From contig CANQCZ010000015.1 in assembly GCA_947591215.1 (NCBI GenBank), positions 1 to 37,817 on the forward strand: a DNA stretch of 37,817 bases. Direction: 5' to 3'. A program made the position numbers and the translations under genes. Below are positions 19,101 through 27,128 of this stretch, piece after piece. Under the pieces are notes generated by a model. It did not search any database, was not told the origin of the DNA, and saw only the letters and a program-made list of their open reading frames with translations. The stretch is from an uncultured Bacilli bacterium (lineage in GTDB: Bacteria; Bacillota_I; Bacilli_A; RFN20; CAG-449). Each line of letters opens with the position of its first letter. The stretch's first letter is position 1.

Positions 19101-19152
19101 TGAAGCGTATCTTTATTCTTTAATCGACCACAATTATCGAAAAATAAGATAA
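16120..19152 (+). CDS. addA: AddA helicase-nuclease subunit
   Basis: UvrD-type (SF1A) 3'-5' helicase and nuclease of the AddAB complex. Motifs in order: Walker A SAGAGSGKT near residue 23, Ia LTFTRLAAGEMKERI, II MVDEYQDTS near 350, III GDIKQSIYRFRNA near 385, V IMNIHKSKGLEFS near 715, VI LYVALTRAKEK near 790. The C-terminal nuclease has GIIDLLII and IIIDYKTKN near 965. At 1010 aa it is shorter than the Bacillus protein (about 1230). It begins one base after the addB stop; a weak GAAGTG within the end of addB serves as ribosome site. Confidence 0.93.
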   Translation: MAVKFTEDQNRAITTLGSNIIVSAGAGSGKTAVLSERVLYLVKEKGFHLQDFLILTFTRLAAGEMKERIRKKLYENNLEEANEVDRADITTFDAYALSLVKKYHAELNLPRDIDLVDSSVISVYKRKCLDEIFHAHYVAKDLEFENLVLKHSFKDDNNLKSIILKLQNKADLSIDKKAFLQRVESRLSSEDFKTMILNNYALLLKEQIEEISLMIDKMDQYNEYVCDIKSLIATIDGDFDSLVNQITALTLPRAKGLDENDSNINKKVKDKIGDLKELVNYYSSRERLGTEMRYFQDDIPLIVTLTKELDERQWQFKTEHAAYEFEDIAKFALSLVRDFPNIRSEIKNGLKMIMVDEYQDTSTLQDLFISYIAKDNIYMVGDIKQSIYRFRNANSDIFQEKYEKYAALNGGKKIDLKANFRSRKEVIADINDIFQQIMSLKLGGADYKKDHIIESGNKSYDQAGNCQDDHHITCLTYSSDLKSNEREEIEARIIASDIKKKIEKQYQIYDYIDGKEVLRPIRFDDICILMDRGTSFSLYKKIFTEYQIPLYIENDENIVDNALLKVLINLLKVISYIRDNKTFDDALKHSFFSLLRSFIFSKNDQYIFELREDEKYVSSAEFIFIKQIVDEKRHLSLDLLYKEVIFALDIYSKLILIGDVKMYERYVDLFVSSLSMMVRLEYSLDDAIDYFIHIGEYNLKFNVRAVSSSLDAVKIMNIHKSKGLEFSLIYYSGFTRAFNEKDYNSLYGFSDDYGLLLPNNKHQKGLLHFLYQNEEKQKDLSEKIRLLYVALTRAKEKIIIVLPEFEEAKPLVKAKSFYDIFAPFIQKFEHLQGLVLESTNDDKEIEHQNKIKLILKEMNYSFEKEQKLVSSSKSLDLNSQISSMDYGTKLHRYLEFLDFKNPNYDAIDDYEAKKHIIAFINSDLLQNIEKAKILKEYEFIDELTESHGIIDLLIIKEDKTIIIDYKTKNISESAYDKQIITYCNYVTRIFNLPCEAYLYSLIDHNYRKIR

Positions 19153-19288
19153 TTATTTTGTAGTTAATTTTTGATATTAAATTAGGATAAATTTAGGAAG
19201 AGACTGGGAAATGACTTTTTGTTTTTGAATTTTGTCAAAAAAAGGAAAAAATTTCTTAATATCTTTATTTAGAAAGCAGGAGGATATT

Positions 19289-19657
19289 ATGAAATTAGAA
19301 ACGACAGTCATCAAGTATGATAAGCAAATGTTTGAAGTAGCGCAAATTTATAAACGAGCGCTTGCAAAATTGTTAAGAGAGGGGAAATCCAGTCCCCAAG
19401 ACAACATGCTTTTTGATCCAGAAGAAAATTATTGTTCATATTGGTCTTTAGCGACCAAAGAGTACAGTGACGATCAAAAAGCGATTGCCAAAATCAATTT
19501 TATATTAGCATCATTAGAAAATACAGTTCGCGACATCTTGTGGAACGAATTCTTTTTTCAAATCGACAAATTTTGGTGGATGAGAAAATATTCGCGTTCG
19601 ACTTTTTATCGGTTGCGAAAACAGGCAGTGAATAAATTTATGGCGCTTTATGAATAA
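19289..19657 (+). CDS. Small protein with sigma/ArpU-like C-terminal helix-turn-helix
   Basis: A 122-aa basic protein. The C-terminal RKYSRSTFYRLRKQAVNKFM resembles the DNA-recognition helix of ArpU/RinA-type regulators and sigma region 4. A central WNEFFFQIDKFWW aromatic block is striking. From memory, small conserved mollicute proteins of the MG284/MPN403 type look similar; I cannot verify this here. The ATG at 19289 has a perfect AGGAGG (19278-19283); a TTG start at 19232 is possible but unlikely. A weak promoter, TTGTCA (19232-19237) and TTAATA (19256-19261), may lie in front. It is the first gene of a five-gene coupled set: its end overlaps the next start by 8 bases. Confidence 0.6.
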   Translation: MKLETTVIKYDKQMFEVAQIYKRALAKLLREGKSSPQDNMLFDPEENYCSYWSLATKEYSDDQKAIAKINFILASLENTVRDILWNEFFFQIDKFWWMRKYSRSTFYRLRKQAVNKFMALYE

Positions 19658-20501
19658 AGTATTGGTGTTATCTATCGGGATATTTATTATGTTGGATAAA
19701 TTTGCTTTAGATCCCTTTAAGATTTTAATAAGGGAAGTGGAGACGACATTATTAGAAAACCAACTTTATGTAAGTTTCGTCTTAGAACATAATCAAGGAA
19801 ATGAAATTCAAATTTACAAGGATGATGAGCTTATAGCAAAACTTTTTCCTTCTACGCAGATATCATTCAATTATAGTTTTAACAATCTCGTTAATCATGT
19901 AATTACAGTTAAACAAAAACTTAACAATAAATATTATCTTTCAAAATTTATGTGTCTTGATTTGGCAAATATAAAAGCCTCTAATCAAAAATATTACTTG
20001 GTAAGTTATTTGCAACCATTAGATGATACGACGATTTTAAAAGATGATACTTATTTAGAATTTAAAAATTTATCAGAAAGTATTAATTTCAATAACAGTT
20101 ACGATTTTAGTTTGGCAAAATTAGGAACTTTTGATTGTAATGCTAGTAAATTGATAATTGAAGCAATGATAAATTTACCGTCTAAAACCTTTGACGATAA
20201 ATATTATAACTACTTAAAAAGCAGTTATGTTTTCTTGCTTGAAATAAAAGAATGTCACTTAAAACTGAAAGAAGGACTTTATTATCGTTTTAGTGATTAT
20301 GGAATGCAAGTTACAAGTTACGGAAAAACTTTCTATAGCGAAGATCTTTATTTACCCAAAAATTTAAAAGATTCGGAATTCTATTTTTTTGTAACCTTAA
20401 AAAGTTATCTCGCATCATTTTGTTTTGGAACTACTATTTTGTTGGATCGCGTGTTAATCGGAAATGAAGGGCAATATCAATTTACATTATCTAAACCATG
20501 A
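19650..20501 (+). CDS. Unknown protein, coupled operon gene 2
   Basis: A 283-aa protein I do not recognise. Residues 3-17 (KVLVLSIGIFIMLDK) may be a short signal or anchor; the rest is rich in Tyr, Asn, Lys and alternating hydrophobic residues typical of beta-rich extracytoplasmic domains. There is no Cys lipobox. It overlaps gene 1 by 8 bases and gene 3 by ATGA, and lacks a strong ribosome site of its own, so its translation probably depends on the gene before. No catalytic motif is visible. Confidence 0.6.
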   Translation: MNKVLVLSIGIFIMLDKFALDPFKILIREVETTLLENQLYVSFVLEHNQGNEIQIYKDDELIAKLFPSTQISFNYSFNNLVNHVITVKQKLNNKYYLSKFMCLDLANIKASNQKYYLVSYLQPLDDTTILKDDTYLEFKNLSESINFNNSYDFSLAKLGTFDCNASKLIIEAMINLPSKTFDDKYYNYLKSSYVFLLEIKECHLKLKEGLYYRFSDYGMQVTSYGKTFYSEDLYLPKNLKDSEFYFFVTLKSYLASFCFGTTILLDRVLIGNEGQYQFTLSKP

Positions 20502-20851
20502 TAAAAACTTTTATTATAATCTTTTCAGTAGTTCTAAATTTAAATCAAATTTTTTTAATAAATACTAAATTGCCTTTGCGATTTTTAGCGTATCAATCAT
20601 CTGTTTTATCGAGTGTTATGATTGTTGATAATTATAAAGAAAAAATGGTAATCGACAATTCTTCTTTTAAAGATTATTTTTTATCGAGCGCGAATAATCA
20701 ATTTAAAAACATCGATAGATTTCTTACGCTTAAATTTTATCTTGAAAATAACGTCAGTAAAAAATTTAGCGATAAAGTTACAATCACCTTATCTAGCGGT
20801 TATTGGCATCATTATACATTCAGCGTCGAAATAGAGGAGACCTTGATATGA
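20498..20851 (+). CDS. Unknown membrane-anchored protein, coupled operon gene 3
   Basis: A 117-aa protein with one N-terminal hydrophobic helix (residues 2-21, KTFIIIFSVVLNLNQIFL) and a roughly 90-residue outer domain. This single-helix-plus-small-domain layout resembles TadE-type minor pilins, but no diagnostic motif is present, so this is only a suggestion. Its ATG overlaps the previous stop (ATGA), and its own TGA overlaps the next ATG. Confidence 0.55.
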   Translation: MIKTFIIIFSVVLNLNQIFLINTKLPLRFLAYQSSVLSSVMIVDNYKEKMVIDNSSFKDYFLSSANNQFKNIDRFLTLKFYLENNVSKKFSDKVTITLSSGYWHHYTFSVEIEETLI

Positions 20852-21921
20852 AGAAAAAAATAGATCTTATGAGACTTTTGAAAAGTTTAACATTTGCTTT
20901 TGCTTTGGCTTTTATCACAGGCAAATCACTTTATGCTTTATTAACGATAGGCATTGTTTTGATTTTTGAACGATCGGTGATCGTTCCGTTTCTACAAAAT
21001 TTAAAAAAACAAGAAGAGCTTAAAAGAGAATTCAAATTATTACTTGAAGGAGTTCGCCTAATGTCCAAAGAGGGAAAAAATACCAAAGAAATCTTGAAAA
21101 AAACATTTTTGGCAATGAATCTTGTTGCACAAACTGATAATTATCCGGATTTTAGGGAAAGCGTCAAACAAAAGTATCGATTTGTATCGGCAAAAATTTT
21201 TTTCGATGAAATTGAAGAGGCGGAAGGGAAAAACGAAAGTCAAAAAATCGTTGATTATCTTATGCCATTGGTTGATTGTGAAATAAATAATGACGATATC
21301 AAATGGTCGGTGGTTTTGGAGAATTTTTTAAATTTGATTAACGGAATCACATGTTTTTTCTTTATGCTTAAATTGACTCAAAACTACTATCTTTCGATAG
21401 TTTTTGAAGATACTTATTTTCCACTTGTTTATCTATGTTCGATTGCACTAATCGGAGGATTGCTATTAACGTTTTTTGCGATTAATGCAAAAAGAAAAAC
21501 CTGTGATTTTTTTAAAGTGACTTTTAATGTGGCGATATTGATATTTTATGCATTTTGTGCCATTCACACTCCATATGTTGCTTATGAAAAAGCTTTAGAA
21601 TATCTAAAAAATGATGATCAAAAAATGAAATTAGAAGACTTCATCACCGCTTTTGAAATGCGAAATCCCGAATATTTATTTCAAGGTTTAAAAGATGATG
21701 AAGATAAAATATTTTGTGAAACGATGGCCGTTGTTTATGAAAGCTGTACGAAGAATACAATCAACATAAAAGGCGAGAAAAAAATGGTTTTACAAAATTA
21801 TCAGCAAGTTCTTTGTCAAAAAAAACATAATGTTTTCTATAGAAGTATCGCAATTATTCCTTATGCTTTTTTAATCTTTCATATTTTGTTTATCGTTGCT
21901 GAGGTGATTAAAATTTTATGA
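20848..21921 (+). CDS. Unknown polytopic membrane protein, coupled operon gene 4
   Basis: A 357-aa protein with helices near residues 10-40, 168-190, 198-222, 230-255 and a C-terminal one at 332-355. Between the first two is a charged helical cytoplasmic-type region (EFKLLLEGVRLMSKEGKN) faintly like the T2SF/TadB-TadC fold of secretion platforms. I do not claim membership. An upstream in-frame start at 20803 is less likely than the ATG at 20848, which has GAGGAG just before it and overlaps the previous TGA. Another ATGA joins it to gene 5. Confidence 0.6.
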   Translation: MKKKIDLMRLLKSLTFAFALAFITGKSLYALLTIGIVLIFERSVIVPFLQNLKKQEELKREFKLLLEGVRLMSKEGKNTKEILKKTFLAMNLVAQTDNYPDFRESVKQKYRFVSAKIFFDEIEEAEGKNESQKIVDYLMPLVDCEINNDDIKWSVVLENFLNLINGITCFFFMLKLTQNYYLSIVFEDTYFPLVYLCSIALIGGLLLTFFAINAKRKTCDFFKVTFNVAILIFYAFCAIHTPYVAYEKALEYLKNDDQKMKLEDFITAFEMRNPEYLFQGLKDDEDKIFCETMAVVYESCTKNTINIKGEKKMVLQNYQQVLCQKKHNVFYRSIAIIPYAFLIFHILFIVAEVIKIL

Positions 21922-22244
21922 AAAAAACTATTTTTAATTTATCGTTTATCTTTGTTGGATTTATCATCGGTTTCGACCTTATAATTTATGAACAAAATTA
22001 CCGAGAAATAGATAATTTTGCTAATATTGTCGCTTACGATTTAGCTCGTGACGGTGTTTTATCTTTAAAGACGCTTGAAGAAAGTAAAGATAAAAAGCTA
22101 AATTTTGAAATAAGTCGTGAAAAAGAAGATAGAGAAGAGATTATAATTTTTAAAATTTCCAAAGAGTTAAATGATTGTTTGATTTTGATTCACAATAAGA
22201 CACTTTGTGTGTCGCGAGTGGTCTATTTGCATATGATTATCTAA
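21918..22244 (+). CDS. Unknown membrane-anchored protein, coupled operon gene 5
   Basis: A 108-aa protein with one N-terminal helix (residues 5-23, IFNLSFIFVGFIIGFDLII) and a small charged outer domain containing NFANIVAYDLARDG. Like gene 3 it has the size and shape of a minor pilin or TadE-like subunit, but no prepilin cleavage motif is clear. It is last in the set of five; tyrS follows with its own promoter. Confidence 0.55.
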   Translation: MKKTIFNLSFIFVGFIIGFDLIIYEQNYREIDNFANIVAYDLARDGVLSLKTLEESKDKKLNFEISREKEDREEIIIFKISKELNDCLILIHNKTLCVSRVVYLHMII

Positions 22245-22288
22245 AGATAATACACCTCTAAAATTTTTCATTTTAATGCCATAATTAT

Positions 22289-22317
22289 TTGATATTTGAT
22301 TAAGACATTGCTATATT
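22289..22317 (+). promoter_or_regulatory. Promoter of tyrS
   Basis: TTGATA (22289-22294), 17-bp spacer, TATATT (22312-22317) with an extended TG (22309-22310). The leader is only about 25 nt, too short for a T-box. Confidence 0.75.
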
Positions 22318-22348
22318 AATAGCACAATCGTTTGATTGAGGTGAAATT

Positions 22349-23602
22349 ATGAATATTTTAGATGAATTAAATGCTAGAGGTCTCATCAAAGATTTTTCGA
22401 ATGAAGAAGAAGTAAAAGAGCTTTTAGATACTCCCCAAACGATATATTGTGGTTTTGACCCATCGGCAAAATCGATGCATATGGGTAATTTTGTCATGAT
22501 TTCATTGTTGATGCGTTTACAACGTGCCGGACATCGAATTATCGCGGTTGTCGGTGGCGCCACCGGAATGATTGGTGATCCGTCTGGAAAATCCCATGAA
22601 AGAAATCTTCTCGATGCTAAGACTACCGCGAGCAATACCGAAGCGTTAAAAAAGCAATTATCGCGTTTTTTGAATTTGGAAGATGCTTCTAAAGGAATGA
22701 TTATCAATAATTACGATTGGATATCAAAAATTTCGATTATCGATTACCTTCGCGATTACGGAAAATATTTTTCGATTAACAATATGTTGAATAAAGAAGT
22801 AGTCGCTTCAAGATTAGCAAGTGGAATTTCTTTTGCGGAATTCTCTTATACGACGATTCAAGCGGTCGATTTTTTGACACTATATCGCAATTATGGTTGT
22901 CGACTTCAAATCGGAGGTTCCGATCAATGGGGTAATTTGACTTCGGGTTTAGACCTTATCAAGAAAATCGAAGGACCCGAAACGAAGGTTGCGGCATTTA
23001 CAATGCATCTTATCACTAAATCTGATGGAAAAAAATTCGGTAAATCTGAAGATGGAGCTTTATTCTTAGATAAAGAGATGACTTCGCCGTATGCTTTATA
23101 TCAATACTTTCTCAATACATCGGATGATGATGCGGTTAAATATTTAAAAATCTTCACATTCTTAAGTTTAGATGAAATTGAAAGAATCGCCAAAGAGCAT
23201 TATGCTTCTTTAGGACAAAGAATCGCCCAAAAAGTTTTAGCTGCGGAGATTGTAAAAATCATTCATGGCGAAGAAGAATTGAATCAAGTGTTGAAAATGA
23301 CGGAAGCTTTGTTTTCCGGAAACATCAACGAATTGACTAAAGAACAATTGGAGATCGTCTTTAAAGGCATAAAAAAGATTTCAATTTCCGGTGATATCGG
23401 TCTATTAGATGCGCTTAAAGATGTCGGAGCTGCTTCAAGCAAACGTGAGGCGCGAGAGTTTGTGACAAATGGTTCGATTTTAGTAAACGGAAATAAAATA
23501 ACTGATCTTGACGCTATTTTAACAAAAAAGGAGGCTTTATTTAATTGCTATCAAATAGTTAGAAGAGGTAAAAAGAATTACTATTTGATTGAACATTTAT
23601 AA
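22349..23602 (+). CDS. tyrS: Tyrosyl-tRNA synthetase
   Basis: Class I aminoacyl-tRNA synthetase charging tRNA-Tyr. The HIGH-type motif is HMGN near residue 47 in DPSAKSMHMGNF; the KMSKS-type loop is KFGKS near 228. The tyrosine pocket signature GGSDQWGN is near 190. A C-terminal S4 RNA-binding domain (SKREAREFVTNGSILVNGNK) is present. Length 417 aa is typical. GAGGTGA lies 5 bases before the ATG. Regulation by a T-box, common in relatives, is absent. Confidence 0.97.
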   Translation: MNILDELNARGLIKDFSNEEEVKELLDTPQTIYCGFDPSAKSMHMGNFVMISLLMRLQRAGHRIIAVVGGATGMIGDPSGKSHERNLLDAKTTASNTEALKKQLSRFLNLEDASKGMIINNYDWISKISIIDYLRDYGKYFSINNMLNKEVVASRLASGISFAEFSYTTIQAVDFLTLYRNYGCRLQIGGSDQWGNLTSGLDLIKKIEGPETKVAAFTMHLITKSDGKKFGKSEDGALFLDKEMTSPYALYQYFLNTSDDDAVKYLKIFTFLSLDEIERIAKEHYASLGQRIAQKVLAAEIVKIIHGEEELNQVLKMTEALFSGNINELTKEQLEIVFKGIKKISISGDIGLLDALKDVGAASSKREAREFVTNGSILVNGNKITDLDAILTKKEALFNCYQIVRRGKKNYYLIEHL

Positions 23603-23622
23603 TAAATAAGGAGGAAAAAGTT

Positions 23623-25101
23623 ATGTCAAAAAACAAATTATTATTAGCATTAGTAGGATTGTTTCTTGTAGGATGCACTAATTCGAATGAACCGACAAGT
23701 TCAAATTCTTCCACCGGTTTAGAAGATAGTAGCGATGTAAGCAATAACGTTTCATCGAGTGGAGAAGAAGATTCATCTTCATCATCTTCATCATCTTCTT
23801 CCGAACTTACCAAAGAAGAGAAAGATACCCTTTTATTCACTTCGATTTTTGATGAATTGGGAAAATCTAACTACACATTGTTTGTAGGCTCAAATTATAT
23901 GAGTCTTACTGAAAATTCAGTGACTTTCTATAATGGGATCTATGGAACAACTGATGGTCTTGTTCGAGAAGGAATCGATAGAAACGGTTATAAATTATTT
24001 TATGAATATTCATTGGTTTCAGGAGTATATCATATCGCGGAAGATTTCTATAGAACCACAGTTGATGGTGAGGAATACACGCCGATTGAGTTAGGACCGA
24101 TTTACAATATGATGTATTATACTCGTCCTAATCAAAGCAACTCCACTTTCAACATGAATGAATTTGAAATAGAGTATGACGAAGAGTCCGATATTACGGC
24201 TTTTCTTCTCACTGATAACACCACCACGATGTTTCAATTACTCACTATGCAGCTAAGCTTTTTCGGAGTTCAAGAAGATTTCCTTCAAATAGCCTATATT
24301 CCACTTGAATCTCCGACTTTTGGAAAAGTTTTAATCGCATATTATTACTTTATACAAGGCCTTGATCAAATCAGTTATTATGAATTGGTTTATCAAGATA
24401 TCGGTACCACCGATGACTTAGAAGGCTTAAAGAGCTTTATCGAAGAGGGAATTCGTCCTAAAATTCCAGATCTTACCCCATTAGCAGATAAATTAGCGTT
24501 ACTTGGTACTTCGTCAAGCAATTACACGGTCAAATATCTTGATAAAGGTTACTTTAAAAGCAAAGGCTTAAGTGGCAAAATCAGCAAATATTCCTTAACC
24601 GAAGGTGTTTATAGTCCGGTCTTTGGACAAGGTATCATGATTCGTGACAGTATGGTTTATAAAACTAAAATAACCGATGAAAGCGTGGAATTAGGTCAAG
24701 GTTCAATTCAAAAGGGTCTTTTCTTCTATGAATCCAGCGACTTATCTTCCAGATTGTTGTATTTAGGATACTTTGCTTTTAAATCGACCTATGTTCGCGA
24801 TACTTCAAGCTTTAATTACGATGAAGAAAAAGATGTTTATTATTCCGATTACCTTAATAACACATATATTTTCTCGCAATTTATGTATTTACGCGATTAT
24901 GACAATATCATGACTTTCCCGACCGGAGATACCTTATCGACATTGCCGGAGATATCGAGAATCGAAATTCAATTGACCGATACCGGATTGATTATCACAG
25001 GTTACAATTATGATGGCTATGATTACTATGTTATCGGCGCAGTTGAAATCTACGATATTGGCACCACGACGATAAGCGAATACGAATCACTTTCAATTTA
25101 A
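23623..25101 (+). CDS. Surface lipoprotein of unknown function
   Basis: A 492-aa exported protein. The signal peptide ends in the lipobox LVGC, with the lipid-modified Cys at residue 18, so the protein is tethered to the outer face of the membrane. A Ser/Asn/Thr-rich linker (residues 19-65, including a run of ten Ser) leads to a folded domain rich in Tyr, Asp and Thr with no motif I recognise. AAGGAGGA precedes the ATG. It sits 20 bases after tyrS and ends with a good terminator, so it may be co-transcribed with tyrS. Confidence 0.8.
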   Translation: MSKNKLLLALVGLFLVGCTNSNEPTSSNSSTGLEDSSDVSNNVSSSGEEDSSSSSSSSSSELTKEEKDTLLFTSIFDELGKSNYTLFVGSNYMSLTENSVTFYNGIYGTTDGLVREGIDRNGYKLFYEYSLVSGVYHIAEDFYRTTVDGEEYTPIELGPIYNMMYYTRPNQSNSTFNMNEFEIEYDEESDITAFLLTDNTTTMFQLLTMQLSFFGVQEDFLQIAYIPLESPTFGKVLIAYYYFIQGLDQISYYELVYQDIGTTDDLEGLKSFIEEGIRPKIPDLTPLADKLALLGTSSSNYTVKYLDKGYFKSKGLSGKISKYSLTEGVYSPVFGQGIMIRDSMVYKTKITDESVELGQGSIQKGLFFYESSDLSSRLLYLGYFAFKSTYVRDTSSFNYDEEKDVYYSDYLNNTYIFSQFMYLRDYDNIMTFPTGDTLSTLPEISRIEIQLTDTGLIITGYNYDGYDYYVIGAVEIYDIGTTTISEYESLSI

Positions 25102-25105
25102 ATAT

Positions 25106-25134
25106 AAAAACCGGCTCCTTGAGTCGGTTTTTTT
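25106..25134 (+). terminator. Rho-independent terminator after the lipoprotein gene
   Basis: Stem AAACCGGCTC (25108-25117) with GAGTCGGTTT (25121-25130), one G-T pair, 3-nt loop, T-run 25128-25134. Confidence 0.88.
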
Positions 25135-25181
25135 CTTAATAATCATCTTTTTGTTTACAATAAAAATTAATAGAAATAGTA

Positions 25182-25187
25182 TATAAT
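25182..25187 (+). promoter_or_regulatory. -10 box of the M-box/mgtE transcript
   Basis: Perfect TATAAT; initiation near 25194 gives an RNA that starts right at the riboswitch. TTTACA at 25154-25159 is too far for a standard -35 (22 bp). Confidence 0.6.
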
Positions 25188-25196
25188 GGTAATTAG

Positions 25197-25374
25197 AAAA
25201 ACGGTAGATGAGGCTACTTTTAAGATTCGGTCGCTGCCGCAAAATGAAGGAGACTTCATTAGTGGGTTAACAGGTTTAGTCGCGAAGGCTAAGCATAATG
25301 CGATTTCACGCTTAAAAGAGTTAAAGTTCATACGTTAATGCGTTATGTTACTCATCTATTCAGATGAGTTTTTT
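25197..25374 (+). promoter_or_regulatory. M-box magnesium riboswitch (ykoK leader)
   Basis: The leader carries the conserved M-box core: GGTAGATGAGGCTAC (25203-25217), GCTGCCGCAAAATGAAGG (25233-25250) with the AATGAAG/CTTCATT stem, then GTGGGTTAACAGG (25262-25274). It is followed by a terminator at 25350-25374. Family knowledge: high Mg2+ folds the aptamer, frees the terminator and switches mgtE off. The 5' segment AGATGAG (25206-25212) is identical to the right arm of the terminator and can pair with the left arm CTCATCT (25351-25357), giving a visible antiterminator. Confidence 0.92.
25350..25374 (+). terminator. Regulated terminator of the M-box
   Basis: ACTCATCT (25350-25357) pairs with AGATGAGT (25362-25369), 4-nt loop, followed by six T. 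It lies just before the AAGGAGG ribosome site of mgtE. Confidence 0.88.
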
Positions 25375-25391
25375 AATAAGGAGGGTCATTT

Positions 25392-26777
25392 ATGAACGAA
25401 TTCATTGAAGAAATTCTCAAGTTGCTACAAAGTGATATGACTGACCAAGAAATAGAAGAAAAATTGGCGGATTATCACGAAAATGATATCGCAGAAGTGA
25501 TTCCTCTATTAACAGAAGAAGAGCGAAATCGATTATTTAAAATTTTAGGGGATGAAAGAACTTCGACGGTTCTTTCATATACCGATAATGTCGATGAAGT
25601 TATCGATCAATTAGATGACAAACGAGCGGCTGATCTTATCGAACTCATGGATTCCGACGATGCTGTCGATGTTTTGCAAGAATTGGAAAAAGAAGATCGT
25701 GAATCGATTTTAAATTTAATGGATGAAGAAGCCGCCGAAGATGCCAAGTTGATTCTTTCCTACGATGAAGATGAAATCGGAAGCAAAATGACGACCAATT
25801 ATATCACTATCAAACAGAGTGACAACATCAAATCGGCAATGAAGAGTTTAGTGACTCAAGCCAGTGAAAACGACAATATTTCGACGCTTTTTATGATTGA
25901 TAACGAAGATCACTTTATCGGTGCTATCGATTTAAAGGATTTGATTTGTGCAAGAAGCAATGATGATCTCGATTCAATTACCAAAAAAAATTACCCATAC
26001 TTATATGCTACACAAAAAGTTGCGGAGTGCTTGAATGATATTAAAGAGTATTCGGAAGATATCATTCCGGTGCTTGACGAATCCGATCAATTGATTGGCG
26101 TTATCACCGCAAATGACGTCGTAGAAGTGGTCGATGAAGAATTAAACGAAGATTATTCGCGTTTTGCCGGTTTAACCGAAGCCGAAGATCTTCAAGAGCC
26201 GGTTGGTCAATCGATAAAGAAAAGGTTACCTTGGTTGTTGCTTTTAGTTGTTCTCGGTTTAGGAATTTCGTTCTTTTTAAAGGGATTTGAAGCGGTTATC
26301 GCTGCATTTCCGGTTGTCGTATTCTTTCAATCTATGATTCTAGATATGGCGGGAAATGCCGGTACACAAAGTCTTGCCGTGACAATTAGAGTCCTTTCTG
26401 ATGAGGAGTTTAACTCTAAGAAAATTTTAAAATTGATTTTCAAGGAATTACGAGTCAGCATGATCAATGCTTTGGTTTTGGGAACGATTTCTTTTGGTTT
26501 TATTTTTATGTATGAGATACTGACAAAATCGGTAATTATTGAAGCGAATGGTTTCAATTATCAAGATGCTTTGACCTTATCTTTTATTGTTTTTGTGGCC
26601 GTGGTGGCTTCGATGATGATTTCAGGAATAATCGGTACTTTAATTCCGATTTTCTTCAAAAAAATAAAAATAGATCCTGCGGCAGCTTCAGGACCTTTTA
26701 TAACATCGTTAAACGATATCGTGGCAATCTTATGCTACTATGGTTTTGCGATGGTGATGTTTAACGCTTATTTATAG
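25392..26777 (+). CDS. mgtE: Magnesium transporter MgtE
   Basis: Mg2+ channel of the cell membrane. N-terminal superhelical domain (about residues 1-130), two CBS domains (about 135-255) that sense Mg2+, a plug helix, and a five-helix pore domain from about 270. The MgtE pore signature DMAGNAGTQS is near residue 318, and the last helices contain DPAAASGPF. Length 461 aa is normal. AAGGAGGG is 7 bases before the ATG. Control by the M-box in front gives a Mg2+ feedback loop. The stop overlaps the stop of the opposing arsR-type gene by six bases. Confidence 0.96.
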   Translation: MNEFIEEILKLLQSDMTDQEIEEKLADYHENDIAEVIPLLTEEERNRLFKILGDERTSTVLSYTDNVDEVIDQLDDKRAADLIELMDSDDAVDVLQELEKEDRESILNLMDEEAAEDAKLILSYDEDEIGSKMTTNYITIKQSDNIKSAMKSLVTQASENDNISTLFMIDNEDHFIGAIDLKDLICARSNDDLDSITKKNYPYLYATQKVAECLNDIKEYSEDIIPVLDESDQLIGVITANDVVEVVDEELNEDYSRFAGLTEAEDLQEPVGQSIKKRLPWLLLLVVLGLGISFFLKGFEAVIAAFPVVVFFQSMILDMAGNAGTQSLAVTIRVLSDEEFNSKKILKLIFKELRVSMINALVLGTISFGFIFMYEILTKSVIIEANGFNYQDALTLSFIVFVAVVASMMISGIIGTLIPIFFKKIKIDPAAASGPFITSLNDIVAILCYYGFAMVMFNAYL

Positions 26778-27107
26778 TTCTATCAATTGATCGATTATTT
26801 GATGAACTAATTTAGCTTTTCGACTTTCACATAACGAATAGTGCACTTCTTTGCCTTCGCGACGATTTTTAATGATACCGGCTTGTTTTAAAAATCGTAA
26901 GTGATGGGAGACGACGGGAGCTGACATTTTAATCAAAGCTGCCAGATTGTAAACACATTCTTCACTATGACAAAGAATAAATAAAATTTTTAAACGTGTA
27001 GGATCGGATAGCAATGAAAAGATTTCGCTGCAGTCAACAAGTTTTGTTTCGCTTGGTATCTTTTTTTCGTCGATTGTCGAATGGCCATGATTGTGTAGTT
27101 CTTCCAT
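26772..27107 (-). CDS. ArsR/SmtB-family transcription regulator
   Basis: Winged-helix metal-sensing type repressor, 111 aa. SDPTRLKILFILC, then the recognition helix SAPVVSHHLRFLKQAG and the wing RREGKEVHYSLCES. The N-terminal tail holds three His (HNHGH) and several Cys (residue 26, one in FILCHSEEC, another in SLCE) that could bind a transition metal; the exact site cannot be assigned. AAGGAGT precedes the ATG. It is 21 bases downstream of the membrane-protein gene and shares its promoter at 27734-27762. Confidence 0.88.
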   Translation of the reverse strand: MEELHNHGHSTIDEKKIPSETKLVDCSEIFSLLSDPTRLKILFILCHSEECVYNLAALIKMSAPVVSHHLRFLKQAGIIKNRREGKEVHYSLCESRKAKLVHQIIDQLIEL

Positions 27108-27128
27108 AAATGTAACTCCTTATTTTTT

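Noticed and set aside
22245-22348. T-box leader before tyrS
   Set aside because: The promoter leaves a leader of about 25 nt, with no T-box sequence or terminator.
23700-23815. Short repeats in the Ser-codon run as a possible CRISPR or VNTR
   Set aside because: They are TCATCT-type codon repeats of a Ser linker inside a lipoprotein; no spacer structure. No CRISPR array was seen anywhere in the window.
23559-23840. Minus-strand open frame rich in Ser, Asp and Glu opposite the lipoprotein start
   Set aside because: It is the mirror of the Ser-rich linker and overlaps tyrS and the lipoprotein gene; no ribosome site.
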